A stretch of DNA of 64,000 bases from Anopheles merus. Taxonomy: Eukaryota > Arthropoda > Insecta > Diptera > Culicidae. This document shows, piece after piece, positions 33,671-47,393 of this stretch. A program made the translations under genes and the position numbers. The notes beneath the pieces are model-generated. The model searched no databases, was not told where the DNA came from, and saw only the letters and a program-made list of their open reading frames with translations. Location: NCBI RefSeq assembly GCF_017562075.2, contig NC_054081.1, positions 11,658,528 to 11,722,527 on the forward strand, read 5' to 3'. Each line of letters begins with the position of its first letter. The stretch's first letter is position 1.

Positions 33671-36600
33671 TGCGAAGGAAACACGCTCCTAAAACGCTCA
33701 TCGACAGGCTCCGTGGTCCTTTCTGCTAGGCCCCGGGTACTAATAGGTCGCTCATAATTTTTCCACCCTTATTCCTTTTTTTCCCCCAGGATCACTATTA
33801 ACAAATGTCTAGCAACAGTTCTTAGCTATATACGTGTGTGTTACGTCCTTTGTGAAGGTTTTAAAAAATGCAACTACAATGGAGCACACGCTTCGTACGT
33901 GGAACAAAAAAAAAAAGGCGACCAGACCAGAGCAGAGGGTTCAAACAAAATGTCCGTTAAAAGCGCACACCAAAGCCAACTCTTGGGTGCTGCGTGCGAG
34001 CCACCCTGCACCGGAAGCTGCACCCCGTAGCCCTTAGCGATTGGAGATGTTGTTTTTGAAAAGGATTCTGTGCCTCCATTTTTGGCGCACCACAGGTGAA
34101 CCATCCTCGGGCGGAAATGTGTGTGTGTGTGCCGTTACTACTGCAAGGACCGCCCGGCTCTAGGACTCAGCCCACTCGGAACAGAAAACGGCGTAGTGAA
34201 CCGGCGTGCTATTTCCCTTTTTTCGCCGCCTTTTAGCAGCAAAATCACCAAAGGAACGTGCCTGCTTGTGCCTGTGTGTCTCAGCACTCCAGGGTCAACA
34301 ATTATGGGCTTTGGGACGGGAGGGAGGAGATTTGCCATTTGCTCCCGTGTCGATGGGAGGGATGCGTCCGGGCGTCTAATCAGGGGGCTGGAAAACGCAA
34401 AATGAACGCTCCTGGAACGGCACGGGAAAGCCAACGCGTCCCAGTGTGCGACTTCGTTGGAAGTTACCCCTTTGCGCTGCCCCCTGCCGGCCTGCAGAGG
34501 AGGGAGCTGCCAACACGCTACCGGATGCTGGAGAGCACGTGCTTCGTCGTGAAGATCGCGCGGGAAGAGTTGACGGTTGTTTGACGATATTTTTTTCTTT
34601 TTATTTTACTGGGAGAGAAAGAGAGAGAAAGACCGCGGGTTGCGAAATAGAAAAAAAGGAACCGATTTTTCGCGCTAAGCAGCGAGGATTTCGCCCTAGC
34701 CCCAAGCCTGCGAGAGTGCCGCCGTCAGCAGGAAAAACACATGACAACCAGGCCTGCTAAAATGGGTCGTAAAATGGGCGATTTCGCACGTGGTTTGCCT
34801 TTAATGTTTGCCGCCAAACCAAAGAGTGGCACGGCACAATCTTGCCAACGACATGCACCGCAACCACTACGCGGGGCAACACCGGGCGGACACGCTAAAG
34901 AAGCGTCATAATTCCCGACCGATGCGTCCTATCAACGGCCCGTGACCGCGGCAAACGCGCGCGCGAAGTAGCTCATTTGTCATTCGGAAAAAAGCTTGGC
35001 GTGCCGGAGATGCCGACGCGAAAGAGAGACACATTTGACAGACTCGGTAAACCGACCTGTGATGTGTCACCCCCTACGTTAGGGATGATTGAGGTTAAAC
35101 ATTGGAGATGGTTTCGCGCTGCGCTTGTATCAACCACGGTAACAAACACGAACCCGACCCGTTTTGCACTGTCGCTAGACAACAAAGCTAGGCGAAATGC
35201 CGAAACACTGGCGCGAATTGTCACAACGCCCGTTTTGCGGTATGGGACGGACCGCCATATTGCTTTTACGTTCAAGCGCGCGATTGCAGCGTGCTTATCA
35301 CGTGGCAACAAAGACCACTACTTTCTTCCATGCTGGAACGGAGCTCATTTGTATTTCGTGCAAGTTTCAAACGCGTTTATGCGTTTCCGTTACAATGAAT
35401 GCCTGTCATTTCGATTCGGTTCGACTCTGCTTTTCTAATCATTTTTAATCAAATGCAAAACATCGTAAAAGCAAACTATGACTCCCTCTCGCCCCCCTCA
35501 TCGAGCGTGTACGTGTTTTTTTTTCTTCTCTCTCTACAGTTTGTAGTTTGTGAGCAGTAGCTTCCTCCCCTAGCATTGTGTACGCTTTTCCCCTTTTTCC
35601 TACTTGCGTAACACACACACAAAAAAAAAAAACGCACAACAAAACATAGGCTCCTCCCTCTTTTTCGGAAACGGTTTTGGCGTGTTGTTCGCGCTGCTGT
35701 GCCTGTTTGTTGTTTTCCACGGGCTTTGTTTTTTTTTGTCGCTTCATCTCGCAACCGCGGGTGACACATTTCGTTCGGTACCAGAATTTCGTTCAAGGCG
35801 CCTGCCCCTTTCTAAGCGAGCGGGGAGCCTGGAAAGATGCGCCTTTTTCTTCTTCCGTGTTCTGCTCTTTGTTTGTTGCTAAATTATAATAATCCGATTC
35901 GAGTGCAAAATTAAAAGCAACCAAATTTGCGAACCCCGGATGCGCCGAGCAGGGCTTAATTTAAGCTCATTTTTGCTGGAAATCATTTCCCAGCACACAC
36001 ACACACATACACCCAAACACACTGGTTATTAAAGTGGGACAGGAATGTTGGCAAAAGGTATTTTTGTGATTGAGCTAACGGTGCATGGCGGTTGGCAAGG
36101 ATCGCTGGTACCAAACAGCACCAAAAAAGCACGACGAGCGGCGACGAAACCATCGATCCTGGCGCCAACGATCCATTTTATCACCACGCTCAGTTCTCGG
36201 CAGGCTGCACACAGGCTGCCCTAAATTATCCTAAATATCCTTTCCAAAGCGCTGAAATTAGTCATCCCTCGAGGGACGAGCGGGCGTTGTTTACTCACAA
36301 ATGTATTAGATTATTCATGAATCGCAACGCAAACAAACCGCAACGGGGCCTGGGGGACGGGACAGCAATAACGGAAACTCGAAAAACTTCTAAGCATGCA
36401 CCCTGCCCGAAAGCCCATTAGCCCGATGGGTCATCATTAGGCGGGTTTGGCGGGCAGTGGCGGGAGGTTGGGGAGGCCTAGCGGGACAGATTCTTTCAAG
36501 TCTAGCGCGACGATAATCGATTCGGGGTGCTCAATCATCGATATCGATAGGTTGAATTGTTGTTTTTTGTTGTTGTTGTTGTTTGGAGTGCTTTCGGTTT

Positions 36601-37030
36601 TGTTTCGTTACCCTTTCGAACTCTGTGTTTGATTGTGGGGCTCCAGTTTGGAAGTTGTTTTATTTTCTACTAGGACATATTTGAGGAAAGAACATAATTT
36701 TCATTTGATTCGATTTTTCTCAACCGTCCAGGCGCGGGAGAAAAAAAACAGTCTCTTCTTTTAGCGCCCAAACGCGCGCCGAGCTCAATCTTAGTACGAG
36801 AATCGATCGGGCGAACCGTTGCCGGTGACCTGCGCGCCGAGAGCATGAGTCGACAGTTAGTGCCTGCGATCGCCAGACCCCGCTCGTCGGTACGGCAGCC
36901 GGTAGCTTCTTCACCTTCGGGCTCCAAACATTCCGTTCCGTTTTTCAGCGGCACAACAATACGGCGCTGGAATTATGATTTTGTGTAGGGCATCATAGAT
37001 CTCCGGACCCGCCAGTGGGGGCAGGGGAGA

Positions 37031-37055
37031 CAGCAGCAGCAGCAGCAGCAGCAGC
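37031..37055 (+). repeat. (CAG)8 trinucleotide repeat
   Basis: Eight CAG units, coding for poly-Ala or poly-Gln in open frames that have no other support. Confidence 0.9.
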
Positions 37056-40000
37056 GGAGAAGCCAAAATGCTTAACCCTGGCTCCGGCACAGCTCCCTAA
37101 TGAATGCCTTCGGGAGCCGCCGGATGAAAGTCTCCAACCTCATCATCGCGCCCGGAGTTGCGTCGGTCCCTACAAGCCCGCGGGTGAAAGAATCGAACCA
37201 AATCGATCGCAAAACGCAAATCACCCTCCATGTGTGTGTGTGTGTGCGTGTGTGTCTAAGACACCGTCCCCATGCCTCCCTGAGCCTCCACATCGCTCCC
37301 CATTCGGGGGCTACAGCTTTACCGAACCAACAGCAATAATAACAATTTTGGGAAAATATGCGCACCAAGGAAAATGGGAGCGCCCGGCGTGGCGCGCTAG
37401 CGAAGGCTCCCTCTATTGTGGCCTTCTCTTTTTTGGCCATCTTTTCTTCTTCTTTCCCTTTTGGCGAGCGGTATTGGCGGCGGCGGTGGCGGTGTCGGGT
37501 GAAATTGAGAAAATGTTGATGAGTGAAAATTAGAGTTCTTTTTAGTTTCCCAACGCGCCAAGTCTCTACTTTCCCTCCCTTCCCCCCCTTTGGAGGTTTG
37601 GAGCTGGCTCCGGGTCGTGTGTGTGTGTGAATGTGCGCGTCACCTAGGCGCTGTCTACAATTTTGGAGCTCTCGTTCCCAATTCCCGGCAGCTGCGCGCT
37701 GCCCAATCGTTTCGGACGACCTCCGGGCCCTTTTGTTTGTCCGAGTCCAAGCGGGGGGGAGGGGGAAGGCTCCCGGATCGTTAGGCAGATCAGAACGTGA
37801 GCAGCAGAATAATTTACCGCACAGTGGAGGGTTTGATTGGGGACTGGCAAAGCGCCGCCGCGGTGCCGAGTGATACGCCGAAAACCCGGGCTGCGGCCGC
37901 CAATCGGGTGGACTGCTGCGCGTAAATAATAATTGCGTGGGATCCTGGTGCGCTCTGCCGCGGGAATCGAGTGGCGCTGGCCATTTGAAAATTTGCCGCC
38001 GATTCAGCGGCGCTGGTGGCGCCGGGCAGCCCCGTCTCGCTGGTGCGCCTATTATTGGTGCCGGTGCGCCTTTTGCTGCTACCAAAAATAGCGCAACCGG
38101 GTGGCGGGTATGAGAGCCACCATCTGGCAATGGGGGGTGGAGGGGGGGGGGGTTGATTTTTATTTGACCACGGTGGGAAAGCCGCCAACGAGTGCAGACT
38201 TGGAATGTGTGTGTGTGTTTTTTGGGTTTTGTTTGTCATTAATTGAAGACATGTGCTCAGTTTGTATTGTTAGATTTATTAGAAATAAAATTATTTGCCA
38301 TTCGCCATTAGTTGCAACTTTTCAACCACAATGGATGTAATGGAATGTGTTTCTGTGTATGCTGCAAAGTTGTAACCGTTCTTGTCTGTAGCTCAGAATA
38401 CTGAAAAGCTAGAAACAGTACGAGAATTAACATGTCAGTGTCATTCTAGCCAAATAGTGTAATTGGTACGTGTACGGTAATACACCCAGTCAGCGGTGGA
38501 TCAAATCTACAATGCATCCGAGACACTTCTGGTGTGTTGTTGGCTTAATTTATGACGATAATTTGATTGTTATAGATGAATGTAATTTGATGCCGATTTC
38601 GCTTATTTGTAAATTTGTTTACCTTAAAAAAGCCTGTTGGTGAAATGAAAGTTTGACTCAGAAAAATTAAAAATTAAAACCGCCCCTTCGGATGGCTACA
38701 TCTGTTGTGAGCTGCGCTAAATTACATAATTACAATGCTTTTACCAATAAATAACTCAATGTAGAAAGTTGGAAAATTGAATTTCTTCATCCCTACGCTT
38801 GGCAGGATCTCTCTAAACCCGACAGGATGCCGGCCCTTTCTTTTGCTCGCATCTCTACACCCATCAATCAGAATCGTCAAAAAGTACGCACCGTTTGCCG
38901 GTTTGAAGCAAGCCAAGCTCAGGTATATTGTTACCATTTCCCGCCCCTAACAACCGTATCCTCCCGGGGTCCCTGGCCTAGGAGTCCTGTAAAAAAAAGG
39001 GAAATGGCGAATGCGCGTTTCCAGCTGTAGAAAGCGTTTCCCTCATCTAGAGGGCGCGCGTGCCTACCGCCCGAAAGCACACCTAGCGAGCGCACAATTA
39101 GTATGTAATGCTGCTGCTGTATGAGTGTGTGTGTGTGTATCCTCCAATCCAAAGGTAAGAAGGGAATGCTAATGAAAAATGGCATTTGAAGTAAAGCATT
39201 ATTTAAAACCATAAAAGTAGCCACACATTAAGGAGCGGAGAAGCAAGCAGAGGCATTTGTCAAAGTCATCAGTTTTCTCCATTTTATAGCGCGATGAGGT
39301 TGGGTTTTTTTTTTGTTTGGGAAAAAAGGAAGTTAATAAGGTTGATCTAAGCCGAGCGATAGTTCCGGTAGCTGTAATCCTAATCATTGCTTACATGCAT
39401 TGCTGTTATAAAACAAAAGTTCCATTTTGTTTCACAACGAGAGAGAAAGGGTATAAAAAAGGCGGTGGTGAGAGAGAAAGAGTATAAAAAAGCCAACGGT
39501 TAACGCGATGTAAAACAATGCAATCGAACAAGGACTCGCGTCTGCCATTCAGCTCAAACTCCGCTCGTGCGAAAAACCTCGAACCACCGCAGCACCAATC
39601 GGGAAAAGTTTTTCCAGAGTCCGCCCGCTCGGCCGATGCTGTCGGAGCACGATTTCCCACGATTCTACGAGAAGTTTTTGTGTTGGTTTTTTCCGGTGCC
39701 TGGACAGTCAAACGATGTGTGTTTATTCCGCCGTTACACTCTACGCTTCCTCGAAATCGACTTCCGTGCTACAGCGTACACTCTACCCGGGGAGGTGAAG
39801 TGCATTTGTGTCCATCAGTTGTCATCGGTTCGGAGATGGGGCAGCAGCAGCACGACACCACCAGTACATCGAATGTATGACAAATGACAGGGATAATAAA
39901 TGTACTCGACGGGTGGGCCCTGCTGCTATTTTCGCACACGGCATTTAGCGGAACTCCCGGTGTGGGAACGCTCGTGCGGGACTGCATTCCGTGCGCATCA

Positions 40001-40138
40001 ACCAGCCCGGGATCATCATTCACTGCAACGATGGCCGTGCTTATTAAGGTTGTTGAGGCGACCGATAATCGGATAATTTGGCCGACAGGATAATGCTGTC
40101 GGGATCAGCGCGTAATCTGACTGTTCGCTGGGCGAAAA

Positions 40139-40141
<3 letters not shown>

Positions 40142-40170
<29 letters not shown>
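40142..40170 (+). repeat. (GA)14 microsatellite
   Basis: GA dinucleotides followed by an interrupted GAGAG stretch. Confidence 0.92.
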
Positions 40171-40177
<7 letters not shown>

Positions 40178-40845
40178 GTGAGAGATCGATTGAGTGCTTC
40201 CGCATTGTTGAGCTGAATGTACTGATTGACATTGTTAAAGGATGGATGTGTTTTGGGTGCGAGGACACAGCAAAGGACAATGTTTGTTGACACTGGATTA
40301 CAAGTTTGTGTTTGGGATTTGGGCATTGAATAAAGGATGCATAAAAGAGAGCGAGAAAAAAAAACTCCCAGTAAGCCAACAAGCAGCTTAAGCGAAATCT
40401 CACGTAGAGTTGAGTACATAAAAACAGCAAAAAAAGGAACAAATAACAATCACTCAGCTACTAACTTTTGTTTGTTTGAGTGTGTGGTGTTTTTCGAGAC
40501 GTGACAAGCAAATGTCAATTCTCATTTTGAGCAGAAAATTGAATTCTGTAATCAGTTACAATGATGATGGTCTGTCTTATTAAATTCGTAACTGACAACC
40601 GAAAGCGACATGTTTAAGCAGTGCTCTAATATCTGTCGTGCAACATTGTTTGTTTCTGTATGCACCAATACGTATTGTTCAGCGCTTGGAATTGGTTGCT
40701 CGATCGATTTTTAGATGGTTTTTAAATAATATTTTCATATCTATGACATGTTTTAAAGATGCATAGATGTAGACAACCACATGTTTAACGAGATGTGTAG
40801 GATAAAAACATACTGATTTGACCTAGAGCGCTCCCTAACCATATT

Positions 40846-40901
40846 TATTTATTTTTATTTATTTATTTAGATTCGCATTATTACGGCTTCGGCCGTATTT
40901 T
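40846..40901 (-). mobile_element. (TTTA)n-tailed retroposon remnant
   Basis: (TTTA)n followed by TTACGGCTTCGGCCGTA. On the minus strand this is a short palindromic CGGCCGAAGCCGTAA then an (AAAT)n tail, like the 3' end of a small retroposon. Only the end is present. Confidence 0.35.
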
Positions 40902-42171
40902 CCCTCCCTAACCATATTTTGAAGGAATTATCAGTAAAATAAAAAGTATTTGTACAAAACTGTTCATGCTATTATCATCCTTTCCTGCAGCATGTAAAAG
41001 ATTTGAATTTCAAAAATCGTTAATAAAATTTTAAAACTAAATCATGTCGTTAGTGTAGCTCGTCACTATTGAATCAATGAAATTAATATTAGGACAAAGC
41101 ACTGCTAGCAGATCTCAACGGTTGGTTGCAGCTAATTAATGTTGAAGTACACTCTACAGCTCAAATTTAAAGCCTGTGTGAATGGTTTAATCGTCAAGCT
41201 ACGCAATTAAGGATTATCCCACACTACACCCACGAGGCGCACAATAATTAGATGTCTATTCTTTATGCGACCGAATAAATATCACATTACCATCCTGAAG
41301 GTCGATCAAACCCACCCCTCCTGTTGCTGTGATTGCGTTAGCGCTCGCATGAGGAGAGGAGTTCCTTACGAGCCTAATTTGATCATCGTTTTGAGCGTAA
41401 TTGGAAGTAATTTCAAGGATGACATTTCACACCCCCATTAGCGCCACCGTTACCGACGCAAGCCGAATTTAGTTGGCTGCTTGGGTTGAGGTTTGCGGGG
41501 GTAAAACGAGAAGCTTACTTTCCGCACTCCAAAGACACTCCCGGGATTAGTGTTTCAAAGCGTTGCCCGTTACGCACAGCAACCCTTTGCAGCAAATCGC
41601 CAGTAGTTTGACGATGGACACAACTGAGCGTCATGGAAAGCGAAACAAAATTGCTTCAGAATTTTGCGAAAAAAAAAAGAATGGCATAAAAGGGCAAAAG
41701 ACAACGGCGAACGGCCAAGCCAGCACCGTTGGTGGGATAGCGCACCGCATCAGGTGCCGGGACTCCGATCCCCGGAAATCGATGCCACCGCCGGACAGGG
41801 CAGCTGGGGGTTAGGGTTCGATCGCACCGAACAAAAAAGCTAGATCATTTTACGTATAATTAAAGCAATAAATCTTTATCTCTTATTTTTCGGCGTCGTC
41901 TATATTGGGCATTCGGACTCGCAGGTCCCGGGCGGACCCCGCCGGAAAGAGTCGTTCGAAATGAAAGAAACCGAAACGGACACTAAACCCTCTTCCCCTA
42001 AACCCCCACCCACGTGCACCGAGTCTTCGATTGTCTTGCCGACTTCCGCTCACGGGGGCCGGACCGATGGTCGGCTGGTTTTTGGGTTTGGCGTAGCGCG
42101 ACCCGTCTTTTACCGTGTCCCCGTCCCGTTTCCCGGATTCGAGGAGACTGGTGGTTGTTTTTGCTACTCAG

Positions 42172-42198
42172 CACACACACACACACACACACACACAC
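42172..42198 (+). repeat. (CA)13 microsatellite
   Basis: Uninterrupted CA dinucleotides. Confidence 0.92.
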
Positions 42199-44786
42199 GG
42201 TCAGTTTGGTTCCGCGGTCTGGTTTCCGACGATAAATTTCAATATTTTACAAATTAAGATAATTACACCCGGAGCTTTGTTCGGCCCTGGGGAGAGATGG
42301 AGGGCATATTTGCTCTCTCCGCCAGCGCCCTGCCCGGACACTAACAATGGAGTTTTCCATAAGAGCAGGAAGGGCTGAGGGGCGTGAGTGGGTTGCGGGT
42401 GGTAGCTATTTGGGATGAGTGTGTTGCATCATGGGAACAGGAGAAATAGAGTTATATACATATTTACTGCCACTGCTGCGCCATCTTCCCGGCCGCGTGT
42501 TCCGCTATGGTGGACCAGCATTGCGGGTGCCCAAATTTGACCGAGATAGACGGAGCGAGAAAGGGGAAACGCGTGGTACTGCAGCAGGACGGCTATTCTT
42601 GAGCGAAAGGGCTTATCACTCAACCAAACGCCACTAAAGTTGAGCAATTTGTTTTCCAATGCAGGTTGCTTGCTGCGATCGAGCTCGGGGAAGCATGTTT
42701 AGCTCATCCCCGTTGTCCAATACAACAAAAAACAAGGGCAGAACGTTCCGTGATAGTCACACTTTGCCATCTGTACACAAACAAAGGCTGCTACCTGTAG
42801 CATTTATCGGCGAGAGCGGCGGCAAACAGAAACAAAACCATTCGAAGTTGCTGGTGCCGTGACCAGGATAAACTGTTGGGATTTAACGCCAGACGCGTTC
42901 ATCAGATGTTACACCAACTCTTTTCTGGCGTGTCAAAGACAAAAAAAAAAACACACACTTAAAAGCCTTTTACCTCATTGTCTGCCACATCATGCAAGAG
43001 CACTCGTATTCCAGATGCTTTGCCGGTTTCGGTTTGCGGCGTCTTCGTCAACCCGTTGCACTTTGGGAGCGATTGGGAGCAAAACCGTTGATCCCGATAT
43101 TAATTAGCTTTTAATTAGCCCCGTCCTGCGGTGTTTGATTACTGCCGCTCCTGGTCCCCGCTTTGTTTGGCCTCATTATCTCGCTGCATCCTAGGACGGA
43201 TGATGAAGGTCGGCTTCCCGATTCGGGTGTACCGAAACCCCTCGGACCGAAGGGGTTTTGGGTTACCACGACACGGTGACACCTTGCACCTTGTTGGGTT
43301 TGCTGCATGTTACGTGCGCCAGTTGTGGCATTGTAGCTATACTTCTGCATGTGTGTGTGTGTGTAAAACGCCTCCGACAAACCACCGGAACGGACAATTT
43401 GCGCCTATAGTTGGTGAAGGAGCTCAAGGAGTGGAAGCCACGGTCACAAGGGAAGCGAGCAAGGGAATAAAAAAAATGCTTCTGGCGGAGTGGAGTAATA
43501 ACAATATTTGTCCACGGGCCGGCTTCCGGTCTCGCGTTTTATTTGTTGTTAATGTGGTCACGGATGATTTTTAAAACAGTCGTTTGCTTGTTCCCTTTTC
43601 ATGGTTCATAATGGTAGCCTTCTGCATATGTGTGTGACACCATGCGTGACAGGCGAGTTGGTGTGTATGTGTGTATGTATCCCTTGTAACTACGCTCGCC
43701 GTCGATGGATTTACGTGATTTATGCTCCGAACAGAACTACAAATCACACAACAAAGCAACATTTTATGCCCTATCTTGTTGTTTGTTTTCAAGTGGCAAT
43801 CTTAGACGAAGTATAGTAAAGAACTAAAATCACCTTACGCTGGCGGGCAGTAGTTAACACATGACACTTCATTTTTTTTTTTTGGTTTGTTCTACCCCTC
43901 CCCAAGGACTCGCCCCGTTTGTCGTTTGCTTGCAGAAAGATTGCAGTTAGATGCGACCTCGTTAGGTATTCATTAAAATGTCATTAGCTAGCGAGTGAGC
44001 GTCCCCGGTGCACAAGGAGCAAACGGTCCACGGGATGTGCGGGGGCCACTTCCACTTTATTGTTTCCATTTACTTTTGTGTGAGCGAATGTTCCGGTTGT
44101 TGATTTTTCCGTACCAAAATGGGAGAGAAATAAAAAACAAAAACCACAAACACTCCACACTGCTTGCACGGCCACATGTCATGGCGAGAGGGAAAGGTTT
44201 GCCGTTAGGTGAGTGTGTGCGGTTTTGCTATGCTAAACATAAAGACCTGTTCCGCTCGAGCGCTCTCGAAGGATGTCCTTTACGGTCACAGTTTCTTCGG
44301 ACGAGGCGAAAACTGCTCAAATCGAATCGTTTCAAATCGAAACGTTCCGTAGCGGGGCACAGTAAGGCTACCTGTATTCGGCTGGCTGGAGGCATTCCGT
44401 TTCGGTCACTACATTGTTGCCATGGGAGTCCATCGGGACGACTGCCAAAAAAGGTGCCAAACCCGTTCCCCTGCCGCAGCTTCACTCTGGAAAACGGGTC
44501 ATTTACGAGCGAGCAATCAGTTTTCATCATTTTTCAATCGAGCGACACATGCACACAAAAAGCTGAAATCGGTGAACAAGCGCCAGCTGAATGTTTATGG
44601 TAATTTATGGTTCCACCCCCAACCACCTGCGCCCGATTGGCCAGCTCGATGAGAAACTCTTTTTCCCTGTACACACACACACATACAGAGGCCCTGACGC
44701 AGGACACACGCCGGACATCAAACAAAATATCAGTGCAACTAGGCCGGGACATGACAATAAGTGACGATAACTCTCGCTGACTATCT

Positions 44787-44790
<4 letters not shown>

Positions 44791-44818
<28 letters not shown>
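44791..44818 (+). repeat. (CT)14 microsatellite
   Basis: Uninterrupted CT dinucleotides. Confidence 0.92.
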
Positions 44819-44821
<3 letters not shown>

Positions 44822-47361
44822 TCCATCTGTCATTCGAACGGCACGGTTGGTCTCCTGGACCGGCCAAACGGACGCCTGATTTGAATAAGAGCAATTTGTG
44901 CTGTGTCGCCTCATTGTTGTTGCGACATCATGCTCCACTTCCACTCCTCCAGCAGCTCTCCAGTGATTGCTCCACTGCTGCTGGCTGATTGTTGTGCCCA
45001 GCATGATTATCACTAACCGACCCGGACACACTCCCGGCCTGTGAATTGCAGTGTGCCCGCAGTCTCCTGTTGATTGTGCCAACGATTGCGATCCGGTGAG
45101 GGTGGTGGGAAAAATATACCCATTTACAGAAATAGTTCATTCCGACAGCATCAAACCAACTTCCTTCCGACGCCGAATTGCAGGCCACCGCTTCCCCCAG
45201 TGTCGGGGTCGCAATCAAAGAGTGTCCTGGTGGATTGGATTTTAGAGCGCAGGCAGGGAGTAAGGGCAGTCAGGTGATCAATTGACGGGGATGAATGCAA
45301 CCGAAAGTGGATCGGTTATTATGTGGTTTGTGCTGGCTGGCCTAACGCACGGTCCTGTCGGAGGTGGAAGGTCCTTTTTTTGTAGTCACTTTTTTGCATC
45401 CTCCCCGAAAAAGAAAATAAAAAAAACCCCGAATTGTCAAATGGAGTGGAGCTGAATTATGACCATTTTTGTGGACCATTTTTTGCGCCTCCCCAAAACC
45501 GCCGGGTGTTTGTGGGAAAGGGCGGTTACTGCTCCAGCTGTGCTTGATACTGTGCCGGACGAGTATGATAGCGACTCATCAAACTGCCTTAGGTACGGTA
45601 TCAATTGACAGTCATCTTTTGTGCCGCTGTTTGTCCGTTTGCATTATTCATTTGGTTTGTAAATTTAGTGTTTTATCATTGCTCCTTTTGCTCCGATCAC
45701 GGAAAGAACTATTATGCATCGGGACGATAGCATAACGGTAGTACACAAACTGAACGCTATGATTACTCACTTTGCTAGTGAAGAGAGTGCTTTTTTTATA
45801 GCATCATTCAGAGGATCGTATGAAGCGGGTTTTGAAAGCAATAAAATTGTATGTGTTGAGATTGGAGTTAATGTTTTCATTTTTCAATGCTAAAGAGTGT
45901 TTTTGCCACTCATATTCTTCATAATAATTTGTTGACACATGCTAAAAATTGCATCACAAAAATATACTTTAACTACCATTCCAGACTCGTACGACTTACC
46001 CAAACTTAACCAATTTGCAAATACACCTGAACGCTTTTAAAGCGTGCTAATCGACCACACCAACCGGGTTTATGGTCCAGAGGAAGAAGCGTTCGGTCCA
46101 ATAGCGAAAGAAAATTAATTATCCACCAGAAGCAATAAAAAGAGGCAGCTATAGATAATAAAGCCGTTCAGTTATCTACTCTTCGGTATCGTTTTTGTTG
46201 TGTACCATCGTTATTAGTGTTTTTGTTTTGTTGGAACAGTGCGCTGCTGCTTGCTTAGCGATCGGCCCCAATTAGCAGCTCAACAAGCGCTCCATTCCAA
46301 ACCTTGGGAGGGATGCCTCACCCCTCAGCAACAGCGCCTGACAGATGGCTGATCAAAAGCGATTATTTGCGGCCCGATGTATCGATGCAGTACACGGAAG
46401 GAGCTCACTTTATTGTTGAATTTTGGTAGACATTTCACTCAACACATCTCCCAGTCAGCAACACTTGAGCAGCTGAGCATCCCTCTGGAGCTGGTCAAAT
46501 TCCGAAACTCAAGCATGCGACACAGTCTTTACCACAGCGACGCTGACGTTCGCAGGTCACCGCCGGGGCTTTGTCTCCAATTTCCATAAGTCGGCCAACC
46601 AGAGGACGGTTTCGGGCCGCTGCGGCTCTCAAAGACAACCGTGTGCGAGTCCGGCCAACGACACAGCCGAGTTCGGGTTTCCGGTTCGCCGGTCATTAGC
46701 AGGCTGATTATAGGTTTGCGGCAAACGTTGCTCCCTACTGCTGCCCAGGAGTGGACAAACGTGACGTACACTCGCAGCGTGGACTGTCTTCATTTAAAGT
46801 AGTACTTTGTTGGCCGCCCGTAGCGGGCATTGTTGCAGTTTGGGAGCCAAGAAAGTCACCGCTGGGAAGACCCCGCGCGTAGAGCAATTTCTGTCCGCGG
46901 CGAATAGCAACAGGGCAGCAGTGCACCTGTGCGGGGGAGTTGAAACTCGTATCATTATAACGTCAGAGTCATGATTAGTCGTTGCTACGGCCGGAGACAC
47001 ACACAGACACACCGCCGCTCAAATACACATGCAAATATAATTGACCGGAGACTGAAACCGACTGCAGTTTTGCAAAGAGTGGGAACGTGACGTTTTGTAA
47101 AATTTATCAGATCGCGACTGGACAAACCGAACGAGAGGGACAGGTTGGTGCATTGCCGATGCGCACCGGCCCTCCGCCCCCCCCCCCCGCAGCAACATCA
47201 AGCACCGCTCTGTGGGTATGTGTATGACCACATCGTTACGCCACTCCATACAGGGGGCGCTTCACGCAACCAGCTGGGATCGTTCTCGTCCACCGGTTTA
47301 ATGGCAAAAATGTCAACGCTGTCAATGCCGTATGAATTTTACATTGCACGCGAATTCATAG

Positions 47362-47362
<1 letters not shown>

Positions 47363-47391
<29 letters not shown>
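47363..47391 (+). repeat. (CA)14 microsatellite
   Basis: Uninterrupted CA dinucleotides. A 10-C run sits 190 bases to the left, near 47178. Confidence 0.92.

Positions 47392-47393
<2 letters not shown>

Noticed and set aside
33117..33692. A 191-codon plus-strand frame
   Set aside because: Its C-terminal third is the translated GA microsatellite, and the rest has no homology.
38453..38525. A tRNA-like stretch (TAGTGTAATTGGTACG .. GGTGGATCAAATC)
   Set aside because: A- and B-box-like words are present, but no cloverleaf with a proper T-stem or acceptor stem could be drawn. It may be a SINE relic.
45709..45790. Another tRNA-like stretch (GATAGCATAACGGTAGTACA)
   Set aside because: Only the A-box-like half is convincing, with no B box at the right distance.
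45975..46000. Short SINE-like word (ACTCGTACGACTTACCC)
   Set aside because: About 17 bases only, with no other SINE block beside it.
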